The translations under genes and the position numbers were made by a program. 64,000 nt of DNA from Streptomyces sp. CNH099. Its GTDB lineage: Bacteria; Actinomycetota; Actinomycetes; Streptomycetales; Streptomycetaceae. Positions 35,119-42,752 of this stretch are shown here, piece by piece; positions within the stretch are counted from its first letter, which is position 1; the number at the start of each line of letters is the position of its first letter. The notes beneath the pieces are model-generated. The model was not told the DNA's origin, searched no databases, and saw nothing but the letters and a program-made list of their open reading frames with translations. The stretch is taken from NCBI GenBank assembly GCA_000514715.1, contig KI911459.1, forward strand, positions 677,594 to 741,593. The letters run 5' to 3'.

Positions 35119-36119
35119 CCGTTCTGCTCTACCACGTCCCGCGGACGGAACTCCACGACACCGGATCGATCGAGTACGAGGTCGAGCGGAACTTCGAGAC
35201 GGAGGAGAGCAGCACGGCCCTCGCCGACCACACGCGGCGGTTCCTGCCCGGCCTGACCACGCTCAACGCCGCCGACGAGGACTGGGCGGCACGGCTCGAC
35301 GGCCGGCGCGTCCTCAACTACACCTACGCCTTCGGCCTGCTCGAAACGAGCGTCCGGCCCACACTCCGCCTGGAGGCGGCCGGCGCCGACTACCTCGGGG
35401 CCCGCCCCGCCGGGCTCTACCTCAGCGCCAACAAACCCCACGTCTCGGACCTGATGTCGAGCCTCGGCTTCTCCTGCCCGCGCCACCGGATCGTCTGCGG
35501 CCCGCTGTCCTCCCGTGCCGCGGAACGGATCTCCGGACAGCTGGAGCCGGCCGAGTACCTGGTGCTCAAGCCGGCGTACGAGGAGTCGAGCATCGGCCTC
35601 TCCCTGGTGCCCAACGAGCCGGAGGCGGTGCGCAGCGCGGTCGACGGCCTCCGGCGCAGGCTCCCGTGCGTCGCGATGCTCCAGGAGTACGTCGACGGCC
35701 TGGACGTGACGGTGCCGGTGATCGGCAGGTCGGCGCCGCGGTGCCTCCCGGCGGTCGTGCTCGAACGCGACACCGCGGAGCCCGGCCCGGCCGTGCTGGA
35801 CGCCGCCACCAAGGCGACGAAGGCGGCCGTGCGCTACGCGTCCACGGCGGACTGGGACGCGCAGCTGAAAGCCGTGATCCACGCCATGGCCTTCGCCGCC
35901 ACCGGGGCCGCCGGGCTGCGGGACTACTCCCGGCTCGACTGCCGGGTGACCCCCGCCGGGCGGTGCTTCTTCCTGGAGATCAACGCCAACCCGCAGCTGG
36001 GACTGGACAAGGCGTCGTTCGCGGTGTCGGCGGGCGTGCTGGGCAGGGAGGTCGGAGAGGTCGTCCGCGCGATCGTGCGGGACACCGCGGCGGCACTGCC
36101 CGGGACGGTGCGCCCGTGA
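35115..36119 (+). CDS. ATP-grasp ligase (D-Ala-D-Ala-ligase-like)
   Basis: 334 residues; GTG 35115 overlaps the preceding stop. ATP-grasp features are SANKPHVSDLMSSLGFSCP in the central region, the nucleotide-binding lysine strand YLVLKPAYEESSIGLSLV, MLQEYVDGLDVTV, and the Mg-binding FLEINANPQLG with E288 and N290. These enzymes join a carboxylate, through an acyl phosphate, to an amine or thiol. In this cluster it is the natural candidate for making an amide bond with the beta-amino acid. Its own stop overlaps the start of the sulfotransferase-like gene, making a three-gene coupled block. Confidence 0.88.
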   Translation: MTVLLYHVPRTELHDTGSIEYEVERNFETEESSTALADHTRRFLPGLTTLNAADEDWAARLDGRRVLNYTYAFGLLETSVRPTLRLEAAGADYLGARPAGLYLSANKPHVSDLMSSLGFSCPRHRIVCGPLSSRAAERISGQLEPAEYLVLKPAYEESSIGLSLVPNEPEAVRSAVDGLRRRLPCVAMLQEYVDGLDVTVPVIGRSAPRCLPAVVLERDTAEPGPAVLDAATKATKAAVRYASTADWDAQLKAVIHAMAFAATGAAGLRDYSRLDCRVTPAGRCFFLEINANPQLGLDKASFAVSAGVLGREVGEVVRAIVRDTAAALPGTVRP

Positions 36120-36868
36120 CCCCCGGCCCCGGCGGGCGGCCTCCCCGCCGGATCGCCCTGTGGTCGGGGCCGCGCAGCCTGTCCACCGTGCTGCTGCGCG
36201 CATGGGAGAGCCGCGCCGACACGGCCGTCAGCGACGAGCCGTTCTACGCGTACTTCCTGACGGCGACGGGCGCACAGCGGCCCAACGCCGGCGAATCCCT
36301 GGCCGGCCAGCCGCACGACTGGCGCGTCGTGCTCGGCCGGCTGCTGGGGGAGGTGCCGGGCGGCCGGCCGATCTGGTTCCAGAAGCACCACGCGATGCAC
36401 CTGCTGCCCGAGGTGCCCCGGCGGTGGATCGCGGGCATGACGAACTGCTTCCTCGTCCGTCACCCCGCGCGGGTGGCGGCGTCGTACGCCCGGATCAGGC
36501 CCGCGTTCACCGCCGCGGACCTCGGCTTCCGCCAACTGCGCTCGGTGTTCGGCCACGTGGCGGAACACTGCCCGGGTACGCCCGCCGTGCTCAACGCCGC
36601 GGATCTCGCGCACCGGCCGCGGGCGGCGCTGACCGCCCTGTGCGCGGCGCTCGGCGTGGACTTCACCGAGGACATGCTCTCCTGGCCGCCCGGAAGGCAC
36701 GAGCACGACCCCTCGCTCGGCGATCCCTGGTACCGGAACGTGCAGGGCTCCAGCGGATTCCTGCCGCACGGCGAGGGCGAGCCGAAGGTGCCGGAGGAGC
36801 TGCGCGGCGTCGTCGACGCGTGCATGGACGACTACCTCTGCCTGGACCGGCACCGCCTGTCCTGCTGA
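36116..36868 (+). CDS. sulfotransferase-like P-loop protein
   Basis: 250 residues from GTG 36116 (GTGA overlap with the ATP-grasp stop). The N-terminal strand-loop-helix ALWSGPRSLSTVLLRAWES is the PAPS 5'-phosphosulfate loop of a Streptomyces and proteobacterial family usually named sulfotransferase. SDEPFYAYFL and FLVRHPARVAASYARI follow; the latter holds the 3'-phosphate-binding Arg and Ser of sulfotransferases. It is cytoplasmic. It could sulfate the cluster product, or act on another nucleotide-activated group, since the family is poorly characterised. No PAPS-synthesis gene is in the cluster. Confidence 0.75.
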   Translation: MTPGPGGRPPRRIALWSGPRSLSTVLLRAWESRADTAVSDEPFYAYFLTATGAQRPNAGESLAGQPHDWRVVLGRLLGEVPGGRPIWFQKHHAMHLLPEVPRRWIAGMTNCFLVRHPARVAASYARIRPAFTAADLGFRQLRSVFGHVAEHCPGTPAVLNAADLAHRPRAALTALCAALGVDFTEDMLSWPPGRHEHDPSLGDPWYRNVQGSSGFLPHGEGEPKVPEELRGVVDACMDDYLCLDRHRLSC

Positions 36869-36904
36869 ACCGACCGCCCACCACCCACCGGACACGGAGG
36901 CACG

Positions 36905-38662
36905 ATGGCTGCGTCAACCGACCTGCGAAGGGAACTGTCGGCGCTCTGGCTGGCGGCCCTGGCCCGGCCGCCCCGGGAGGAGGTCGCCGGCGGCGAGGCC
37001 TTCTTCGACGCCGGCGGCGACTCACTGGCGGTGATCATGCTCCATACGACGATCGAGGAGCGGCTGGGGCTGGACATCGACGTCGGCGAGGTCTTCGACG
37101 TTCTCGCCACCGGCGACTTCGACGCGCTGGCCGCACTCGTCGCGGCGGCCGCCGGCCGCGCCGCCCCCGGCCGCGCCGCCCCGGCCGCCACCGGAGGCGC
37201 CGGCACCGGCGACGGAGACGGCGTCCGGCCCCGGCAGCGCATCGGCGAGCGCATCGGCGTGCTGGCCGCGCGGCATCCCGACCGCACGGCCGTGATCAGC
37301 GTCCGGCCGGACGGCGCCGAGACCTGCCTGACCTGGTCCGAACTGGAGCGGCGCAGCAACGCCGCCGCCCGGGCGCTCGCCGCCGCCGGGGTCGGCGAGG
37401 ACGGCGTGGTCGTGGTGTCCCTGCCCAACGGCATCCCGCACATAGTCTGGACGGTCGCGGCCTGGAAGACCGGCGCGCTCGTCGTGCCCGTCAACCCCGC
37501 GCTGCCGGAGCGGGAGTACGCGGACCTGCTCGCCAGGGTGCCGGGCGCCCACGTCGTCGGCGGCCCCGCCGGCTCCGCCGTCCCGCCGGACCCGCCGGCC
37601 GCCGCGGCGGAGGGGGCGCCGTTCCCGTCCGCCGGGGTGCCGCGGTCGGCGGCGCTGACCGGCGGAAGCACCGGCACCTCGCGGATCGTGCTGCGGCGGC
37701 ACCCGTGGACGTACGACCCGGACGCGCCCTCGCCCGCGGGCTACACCCTGGCGGGGATGCGCACCGGTCAGGTGCAGCTGGTCTCCCTCCCCATGTACCA
37801 CGGCGGCTTCCTGGAGACCCACAACGGGCTCGCGATGGAGCACACCGTGGTGGTGATGGAGCGGTTCTCGCCGACGCTGTTCCTGCGCCTGGTGGAGCGG
37901 CACCGGGTCGGCTTCATGGTGCTGGTGCCGACCCTCATGCGCGCCGTCGCGTCGGTGCCGGGGGTCGAGTCCTTCGACCTCGGCAGCGTCGAGGCCCTGT
38001 ACCACGGGTCCGGGGGCTGCCACGAGTCGGACAAGCGCCGGTGGCTCGACCTGCTCTCGCCCGAGCGCGTGTACGAGGACTACGGCTCCGTCGAGGACAT
38101 CGGCTTTCTCACCATCCGGGGCGACGAGTGGCTGAAGCACCCGGGGAGCGTCGGGCGGCCGTCCGGGGACGTGCGCGTACGGATACTCGACGACGGCGGC
38201 GCGGACGTGCCCGCCGGGGTGGTCGGCAACGTGTACATCCGTTCCTCGCGCTCGACCCAGCCGCGCTACCTCGGCGGCGGGCCGCCCCTCGCCGAGCGGA
38301 ACGGGTTCCTGACCGTCGGCGACCTCGGCTACCTGGACGACGACGGCTACGTGTACCTCGTCGACCGCCGGGCCGACATGATCAACGTCGGCGGGATCAA
38401 CGTGTACCCGGCCGAGGTCGAAGGGGTGCTGGCGGAGCTCCCCGGTGTCGCCGACGTGGCGGTCGTCGGACGGCCCCACGACGTACTCGGCGCGGCCGTG
38501 CACGCCCTGGTCGTGCCGGCCGCCGGCGGTCGGCCGCGCACAGCGGAACTCGACGCGCACTGCCGCGGCCGGCTGGTGCGCACCAAGGTCCCCGTCTCCT
38601 ACACGTTCGTCGACCGGCTCCCCAGGGACGCCGCCGGCAAGCTCCGCCGACGCGACCTGTGA
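36905..38662 (+). CDS. carrier protein fused to acyl-AMP ligase (PCP-ANL)
   Basis: 585 residues from ATG 36905 with GGAGG four bases upstream. Residues about 5-75 are a peptidyl/acyl-carrier domain with FFDAGGDSLAVIM; Ser40 takes the phosphopantetheine arm. A Gly/Ala/Pro linker (80-105) leads to an ANL adenylating enzyme (about 108-585). It shows the P-loop LTGGSTGTSR, YEDYGSVEDIG, TVGDLGYLDDDGY, RRADMINVGGINVYPAEVE and the catalytic lysine in DAAGKLRRRD. The GGINVYPAEVE form is typical of acyl/aryl-CoA-synthetase-like members rather than amino-acid NRPS A domains. The order carrier-then-ligase is the reverse of usual. It should activate an acid, load it and offer it to the freestanding condensation domain. 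Confidence 0.88.
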   Translation: MAASTDLRRELSALWLAALARPPREEVAGGEAFFDAGGDSLAVIMLHTTIEERLGLDIDVGEVFDVLATGDFDALAALVAAAAGRAAPGRAAPAATGGAGTGDGDGVRPRQRIGERIGVLAARHPDRTAVISVRPDGAETCLTWSELERRSNAAARALAAAGVGEDGVVVVSLPNGIPHIVWTVAAWKTGALVVPVNPALPEREYADLLARVPGAHVVGGPAGSAVPPDPPAAAAEGAPFPSAGVPRSAALTGGSTGTSRIVLRRHPWTYDPDAPSPAGYTLAGMRTGQVQLVSLPMYHGGFLETHNGLAMEHTVVVMERFSPTLFLRLVERHRVGFMVLVPTLMRAVASVPGVESFDLGSVEALYHGSGGCHESDKRRWLDLLSPERVYEDYGSVEDIGFLTIRGDEWLKHPGSVGRPSGDVRVRILDDGGADVPAGVVGNVYIRSSRSTQPRYLGGGPPLAERNGFLTVGDLGYLDDDGYVYLVDRRADMINVGGINVYPAEVEGVLAELPGVADVAVVGRPHDVLGAAVHALVVPAAGGRPRTAELDAHCRGRLVRTKVPVSYTFVDRLPRDAAGKLRRRDL

Positions 38663-38694
38663 CCGCCCGCCCCGCCGAACACCCCGGAGTACCG

Positions 38695-39657
38695 ATGGCC
38701 CTCCAGACCCCCGCCGACGACGTGCTGCTGCACGCCGACGGCCTGGTCAAGCGCTACCGCAGGACCCGGCGGAGCGAGCCCTTCACCGCCGTCGACGGCA
38801 TCGGCTTCGCCGTACGGCGCGGGGAGGCGTTCGGCTTCCTCGGCCCCAACGGGGCGGGCAAGTCCTCCACCATGCGCATGATCGCCTGCGTGTCGCCCGC
38901 GTCCGCCGGCACCCTGCGCGTACTCGGCCACGACCCGGCGGCCGACGGGGCCCTGATCCGGAGCCGCATCGGCGTCGTACCGCAGGACGACACCCTCGAC
39001 GCCGAACTCACCGTCCGGGAGAACATCCTCGTCTACGGCCGCTACTTCGGCCTGCCCCGCCGGGCCGTCCGCGGGAAGGCCGCGGAGCTGCTGGAGTTCG
39101 CGCAGCTCACCGAGCGGGCGGACAGCCCGGTCGAGAACCTCTCCGGCGGTATGCGCCGCCGGCTGACGATCGCCCGCTCGCTCGTCAACGACCCCGAGAT
39201 CCTGCTGCTCGACGAGCCCACCACCGGACTCGACCCGCAGGCGCGGCACGCCCTGTGGGACAAGCTCTTCCGCCTCAAGCGCAGCGGCATCACCCTCATC
39301 CTGACCACCCACTACATGGACGAGGCGGAACAGCTCTGCGACCGCCTGGTGGTCATGGACCACGGCAGGATCGTCGCGACGGACACCCCGGCCGGACTCA
39401 TCGGGCGGCACTCGACGCCCGAGGTGCTGGAGCTGCGCTTCCACCCCGGGGCGCAGTCCGTCATGGCGGAGAAGCTCGCCGACCTCGCGGTACGGACCGA
39501 GGTACTCCCCGAGCGGCTGCTGCTCTACACCGCCGACGGCAGGACGACGCTGACCCGGGTGCTCGCCCGGAACGCCGACCCGCTCACCAGCCTGGTCCGG
39601 CGGGCCACCCTGGAGGACGTCTTCCTCACCCTCACCGGCCGCACCCTCGTCGACTGA
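38695..39657 (+). CDS. ABC transporter ATPase, DrrA/NodI type
   Basis: 320 residues from ATG 38695. Walker A is GPNGAGKSS, the Q-loop lies in GVVPQDD, the signature is LSGGMRRRL and Walker B is LLLDEPTTGLDPQ with switch His in LTTHYMDEAEQL. The C-terminal 80 residues (ending LEDVFLTLTGRTL) are the extension found in drug-exporting DrrA-like ATPases. It energises the two ABC-2 permeases encoded right behind it (13- and 10-base gaps). Exporter of the cluster product is the simplest role, also giving resistance. Confidence 0.94.
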   Translation: MALQTPADDVLLHADGLVKRYRRTRRSEPFTAVDGIGFAVRRGEAFGFLGPNGAGKSSTMRMIACVSPASAGTLRVLGHDPAADGALIRSRIGVVPQDDTLDAELTVRENILVYGRYFGLPRRAVRGKAAELLEFAQLTERADSPVENLSGGMRRRLTIARSLVNDPEILLLDEPTTGLDPQARHALWDKLFRLKRSGITLILTTHYMDEAEQLCDRLVVMDHGRIVATDTPAGLIGRHSTPEVLELRFHPGAQSVMAEKLADLAVRTEVLPERLLLYTADGRTTLTRVLARNADPLTSLVRRATLEDVFLTLTGRTLVD

Positions 39658-39670
39658 GGAGACCACCGCC

Positions 39671-40447
39671 GTGAACGCCCCGGCCCTGCGCGAGTTCTCG
39701 TACCGCATGATCCGCTACCGCCGCACCTGGCGCGGCACGGCGGTGGTCAGCATCGCCAACCCGCTGATGTTCCTGCTCGCCCTCGGCGGCGGGCTGGGCA
39801 CCCTCGTCGACCGCAACGGGCCCGCCGCCCTCGGGGAGGTCTCCTACGTGTCCTTCCTCGCCCCGGGGCTGCTGGCCGCCGCCACGATGCAGACCGCCGT
39901 GCTGGAGTCGACCGGGCCCGTCTACGAGTCCGTGCGCGGCCGGGGCAACTACCGGGCCGCCACGGCGACCTCCGTGCAGCCGTTCCACCTCTACCAGGGC
40001 CATCTGCTGTTCATCGCCTTCCGGGCGACGACCAGCGCGCTCGCCTTCGTGACGGTCATGCTGGCCTTCGGCCTGTCCCGGTCGCCCGGCACCGCGCTGG
40101 CCCTGGTGGGCGCCGCGGCTCTGACGGGGGTCGCCTTCGCCGCCCCGACGGTGGCCTGGGCGGTGGGGGTCCGCCGCCCGTCGTCCCTGGACAGCGCCTT
40201 CCGGTTCGTCGTCATGCCGCTGTACCTGCTGTCCGGCACCTTCTTCTCCGTCGACCAGCTCCCCGCCGCGGTCAGGCCGCTGGCCTGGGCGACGCCCCTG
40301 TGGCACGGAGTGGACCTCTGCCGGGCCATCAGCCTCGGCACCGGCCGGCCCGCCATGACGATCGTGCACCTCTGTTGTCTCGTCGCCCTCACGGTCACCG
40401 GCTGCGCGGTCGGCCGGACCACCTACCGGCGGCACCTGCACCCGTGA
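39671..40447 (+). CDS. ABC-2 type permease, first subunit
   Basis: 258 residues from GTG 39671 (GAGGAG upstream). Six hydrophobic segments follow a short amphipathic N-terminus: MFLLALGGGLG, FLAPGLLAAATMQTAVLES, a TSALAFVTVMLAFG pair, ALTGVAFAAPTVAWAVG, FVVMPLYLLSGTFFSVDQLP and MTIVHLCCLVALTVTGCAVG. FLAPGLL and the SGTFFSVDQLP segment are characteristic of NodJ/DrrB exporters. It pairs with the second permease to form a heterodimeric channel, which differs from the single-permease DrrAB arrangement. Confidence 0.92.
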   Translation: MNAPALREFSYRMIRYRRTWRGTAVVSIANPLMFLLALGGGLGTLVDRNGPAALGEVSYVSFLAPGLLAAATMQTAVLESTGPVYESVRGRGNYRAATATSVQPFHLYQGHLLFIAFRATTSALAFVTVMLAFGLSRSPGTALALVGAAALTGVAFAAPTVAWAVGVRRPSSLDSAFRFVVMPLYLLSGTFFSVDQLPAAVRPLAWATPLWHGVDLCRAISLGTGRPAMTIVHLCCLVALTVTGCAVGRTTYRRHLHP

Positions 40448-40457
40448 GGAGCAAGGC

Positions 40458-41282
40458 GTGAGCACCAAGACTTCCGGCGGGGAACGCGGCCACCCTCCCG
40501 GCGGGCGGACGCGTCTGTCCGTCCGCCGCTCCGCCCGCCTGGTGGAACGCCACCTGATGATCCACCGGCACACGCCGGGAGTCCTGGTGGCGGAGATCTT
40601 CGAGCCGCTGCTCTATCTGCTCTCGATCGGCGTGGGAATCGGCCGGCTCGTCGGTGACGTGCCGGGAGTCGCGGACTCCGCCGCCGGCTACAGCGCCTTC
40701 GTCGCGCCCGCGCTGCTCGCCACCGCCGCGATGAACGGGGCCATGAACGAGACCACGTTCAATCTGCTGCGCAAACTCCGGGTGGACCGGGTCTACGACT
40801 CGATGCTGACCACCCCGATGACGGTCTGGGACATCGCGCTGGGCGAGGTCTGCTGGGCGGTGCTGCGCGGCACCCTCGCCGCCACCGGGTTCCTCGCCGT
40901 CATCGCGGTCCTCGGGCTCGTCCAGTCACCGTGGGCACTGCTGGTGGTCCCCTGCGCCGCCCTGGTGGGCTTCGCCTTCGCCGCCGTGGGACTGGCGGTC
41001 ACGACCTTTCTGCGAGGCTGGCAGGACTTCCAGTACATCCAGCTGGCCATGCTCCCGATGTTCCTGTTCGCCACGACCTTCTACCCGCTGGACGTCTACC
41101 CGCGCCCGGCCCAGGCCGCGGTGGCGTGCCTGCCGCTCTACCAGAGCATCCAGCTGACCAGGGAGATCGCACTGGGCCGGGTCGGCCCGCCGCTGCTGGT
41201 GGCCGTCGTCTACCTGGTGCTCATGGGACTGGCCGGCCTGGTCGTCGCCCGCGGCAGACTGGCCCGGGTGCTCCTGAGCTAG
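40458..41282 (+). CDS. ABC-2 type permease, second subunit
   Basis: 274 residues from GTG 40458 (GAGGAGC upstream). Six membrane segments include EIFEPLLYLLSIGVGIGRLVG, APALLATAAMNGAMNETTFN, AATGFLAVIAVLGLVQS and LLVAVVYLVLMGLAGLVVARG. It has the FATTFYPLDVYP block seen in the same place as SGTFFSVDQLP of its partner. It is the last gene of the co-directional run from 32.5 kb. It ends 30 bases from the convergent SPOUT methyltransferase gene. Confidence 0.92.
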   Translation: MSTKTSGGERGHPPGGRTRLSVRRSARLVERHLMIHRHTPGVLVAEIFEPLLYLLSIGVGIGRLVGDVPGVADSAAGYSAFVAPALLATAAMNGAMNETTFNLLRKLRVDRVYDSMLTTPMTVWDIALGEVCWAVLRGTLAATGFLAVIAVLGLVQSPWALLVVPCAALVGFAFAAVGLAVTTFLRGWQDFQYIQLAMLPMFLFATTFYPLDVYPRPAQAAVACLPLYQSIQLTREIALGRVGPPLLVAVVYLVLMGLAGLVVARGRLARVLLS

Positions 41283-41312
41283 GAGCCGTCCCGGGCCGCC
41301 GCCCGTTCCGGG

Positions 41313-41807
41313 TCAGCCTTCGGGGTACTGCTTGCAGTACTCGTACAGCGCCATCGCCGTCGCGGTCGCGACGTTGTAGCTGTGCGGCATTCCCCACACC
41401 GGAATCTCGACGCAGTCGTCGACGAATTTCAGTTCCTCCTCGGTGAGGCCGAGGCGCTCGTTTCCGACGGCGAGTGCGGTTTTCCGGGGAAAGGAATAGC
41501 TGTGCAGGCTGCGGGAGTTCGTCGTCTGCTCCAGGCCGACGACCCGGTACCCCGCCGAGCGCAGATCCCTGAGCACGGGCGGAAGCGTCCGCCGCACCTC
41601 GATACCGACCTGCTCCAGGCTGTCCCGCGCGACGTCCGGGTCGACTTTCGCGTTACCGCACGCGATGACCCTGGTGATTCCGCAGCACCCCGCGGTACGC
41701 ACGATGCTCGACAAATTCGCGCGGGTACGCAGAGGAGCGCAGGCCAGCACCAACTCGCGCTCTCTGGCCAGCACCGACGGCGGCCGATGCCGAATGTGAT
41801 CGAACAT
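41313..41807 (-). CDS. minimal SPOUT (TrmH/SpoU-family) RNA 2'-O-ribose methyltransferase
   Basis: 164 residues, just the knotted SPOUT catalytic domain with no N-terminal RNA-binding extension. Motif 1 is RTRANLSSIVRTAGCCGI with the catalytic Asn/Arg, motif 2 ALAVGNERLGLTEEEL, and motif 3 IPVWGMPHSYNVATATAMALYEY. It uses SAM to methylate a ribose in rRNA or tRNA. It ends head-on with the exporter operon at the cluster boundary. Streptomyces producers of ribosome inhibitors often carry such enzymes for self-resistance (thiostrepton Tsr is the classic case, though longer); a housekeeping tRNA role remains possible. Codon choice looks slightly less GC-rich than its neighbours. Confidence 0.88.
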   Translation of the reverse strand: MFDHIRHRPPSVLARERELVLACAPLRTRANLSSIVRTAGCCGITRVIACGNAKVDPDVARDSLEQVGIEVRRTLPPVLRDLRSAGYRVVGLEQTTNSRSLHSYSFPRKTALAVGNERLGLTEEELKFVDDCVEIPVWGMPHSYNVATATAMALYEYCKQYPEG

Positions 41808-41838
41808 GGTCGGCCCAGTCTACAAGGGGCCGCCGCGG

Positions 41839-42663
41839 CTACCCGTGCCCGGACAGCGAGCGGCGGTGCACCGGGAAGTCGAAGTACGTGTCCGGGAACG
41901 TCTCGTCGGCGAGCCCGAAGTGCCACCACTCGTACGCGTAGTTGACGAAGCCCGCCGTCTCCAGCCCCTCCTTGAGCCGCAGCCGGTTGGCGCGCTGCTC
42001 GCCCTGCACCCGCTCGTCCAGCGTGTGGCTGAGCGTGTCGAAGCAGTCGTAGCCCGTTGCCATGTCGATCGAGTTGTCGGGGAAGCGCTCCTGCTGAGGG
42101 GCGGCGCAGTCGACGAGCGGTTCGCCCGGGACGTACGGCCGGGTGGGCACGGCCGGCAGCTTCACCAGCGTGAGGTCCACGACGCTGCCGCGGCTGTGCC
42201 CGGAGCGTTCGGCGATGTAGCCGTCCTCGAACAGCCGGGACTTGTCGACGCGCGGGTAGAACTCGTGCTTCATCCGCTGGTCGTCCAGGTCCCCGGCCCA
42301 CTCCACGAAGTGGTCCACGGCGCGCTGGGGCCGGTAGCAGTCGTAGACCTTCAGCGAGTAGCCGTCCCGCAGGAAGGCCCGCTGCGCCTTCTTCAGCGCC
42401 CGGGCGGCGTCCTCGGTGAGGATGCACATCGGCTTGCGGTAGCCGTCGATGCGCTCGCCGGTGAAGTTGTGCGGGGTGACGTAGCGGATGTCGTGCAGGA
42501 TCGTACGGTCCACGTCCGAGAGCGCGACGAACTCCTCCGGGGCCTTCGGCTCCGGCTTCGCGGTGGCCGGGGGAGCGACGGTGGCCGTGACGGCGAGGGC
42601 CGCGGCGGCGGCCGGCACGGCGAGCCGGGTCAGGAGGCGCGCAAGGGCGGCGTTCTTTGGCAT
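41839..42663 (-). CDS. exported VanX-like D-Ala-D-Ala dipeptidase, peptidase M15D
   Basis: 274 residues from ATG 42663. A signal peptide covers residues 1-35 (basic MPKNAALARLLTRLAVP, hydrophobic AAAAALAVTATVAPP, cleavage near ATA). The mature domain has the zinc site SGHSRGSVVDLTL (His and Asp) and EWWHF with Glu and His, giving the full SxHxxGxxxD plus ExxWH-type set. It would hydrolyse D-Ala-D-Ala or related dipeptides outside the membrane, for cell-wall turnover. Not being cytosolic and not next to vanH/vanA, it is unlikely to give glycopeptide resistance. It follows GH31 on the same strand with an 89-base gap. Confidence 0.9.
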   Translation of the reverse strand: MPKNAALARLLTRLAVPAAAAALAVTATVAPPATAKPEPKAPEEFVALSDVDRTILHDIRYVTPHNFTGERIDGYRKPMCILTEDAARALKKAQRAFLRDGYSLKVYDCYRPQRAVDHFVEWAGDLDDQRMKHEFYPRVDKSRLFEDGYIAERSGHSRGSVVDLTLVKLPAVPTRPYVPGEPLVDCAAPQQERFPDNSIDMATGYDCFDTLSHTLDERVQGEQRANRLRLKEGLETAGFVNYAYEWWHFGLADETFPDTYFDFPVHRRSLSGHG

Positions 42664-42752
42664 GGGCCTTTCACTATCGCGCTCGCGGGCGGGTGGCAAG
42701 GGGACGACGAGGGCCGTTCGGCCGGACGGAGCCGCAGCTCCCGCCCGGCGGC

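Noticed and set aside
41839..42663. VanX as glycopeptide resistance
   Set aside because: It has a signal peptide and no vanH, vanA or vanRS neighbours, so a cell-wall turnover role is more likely.
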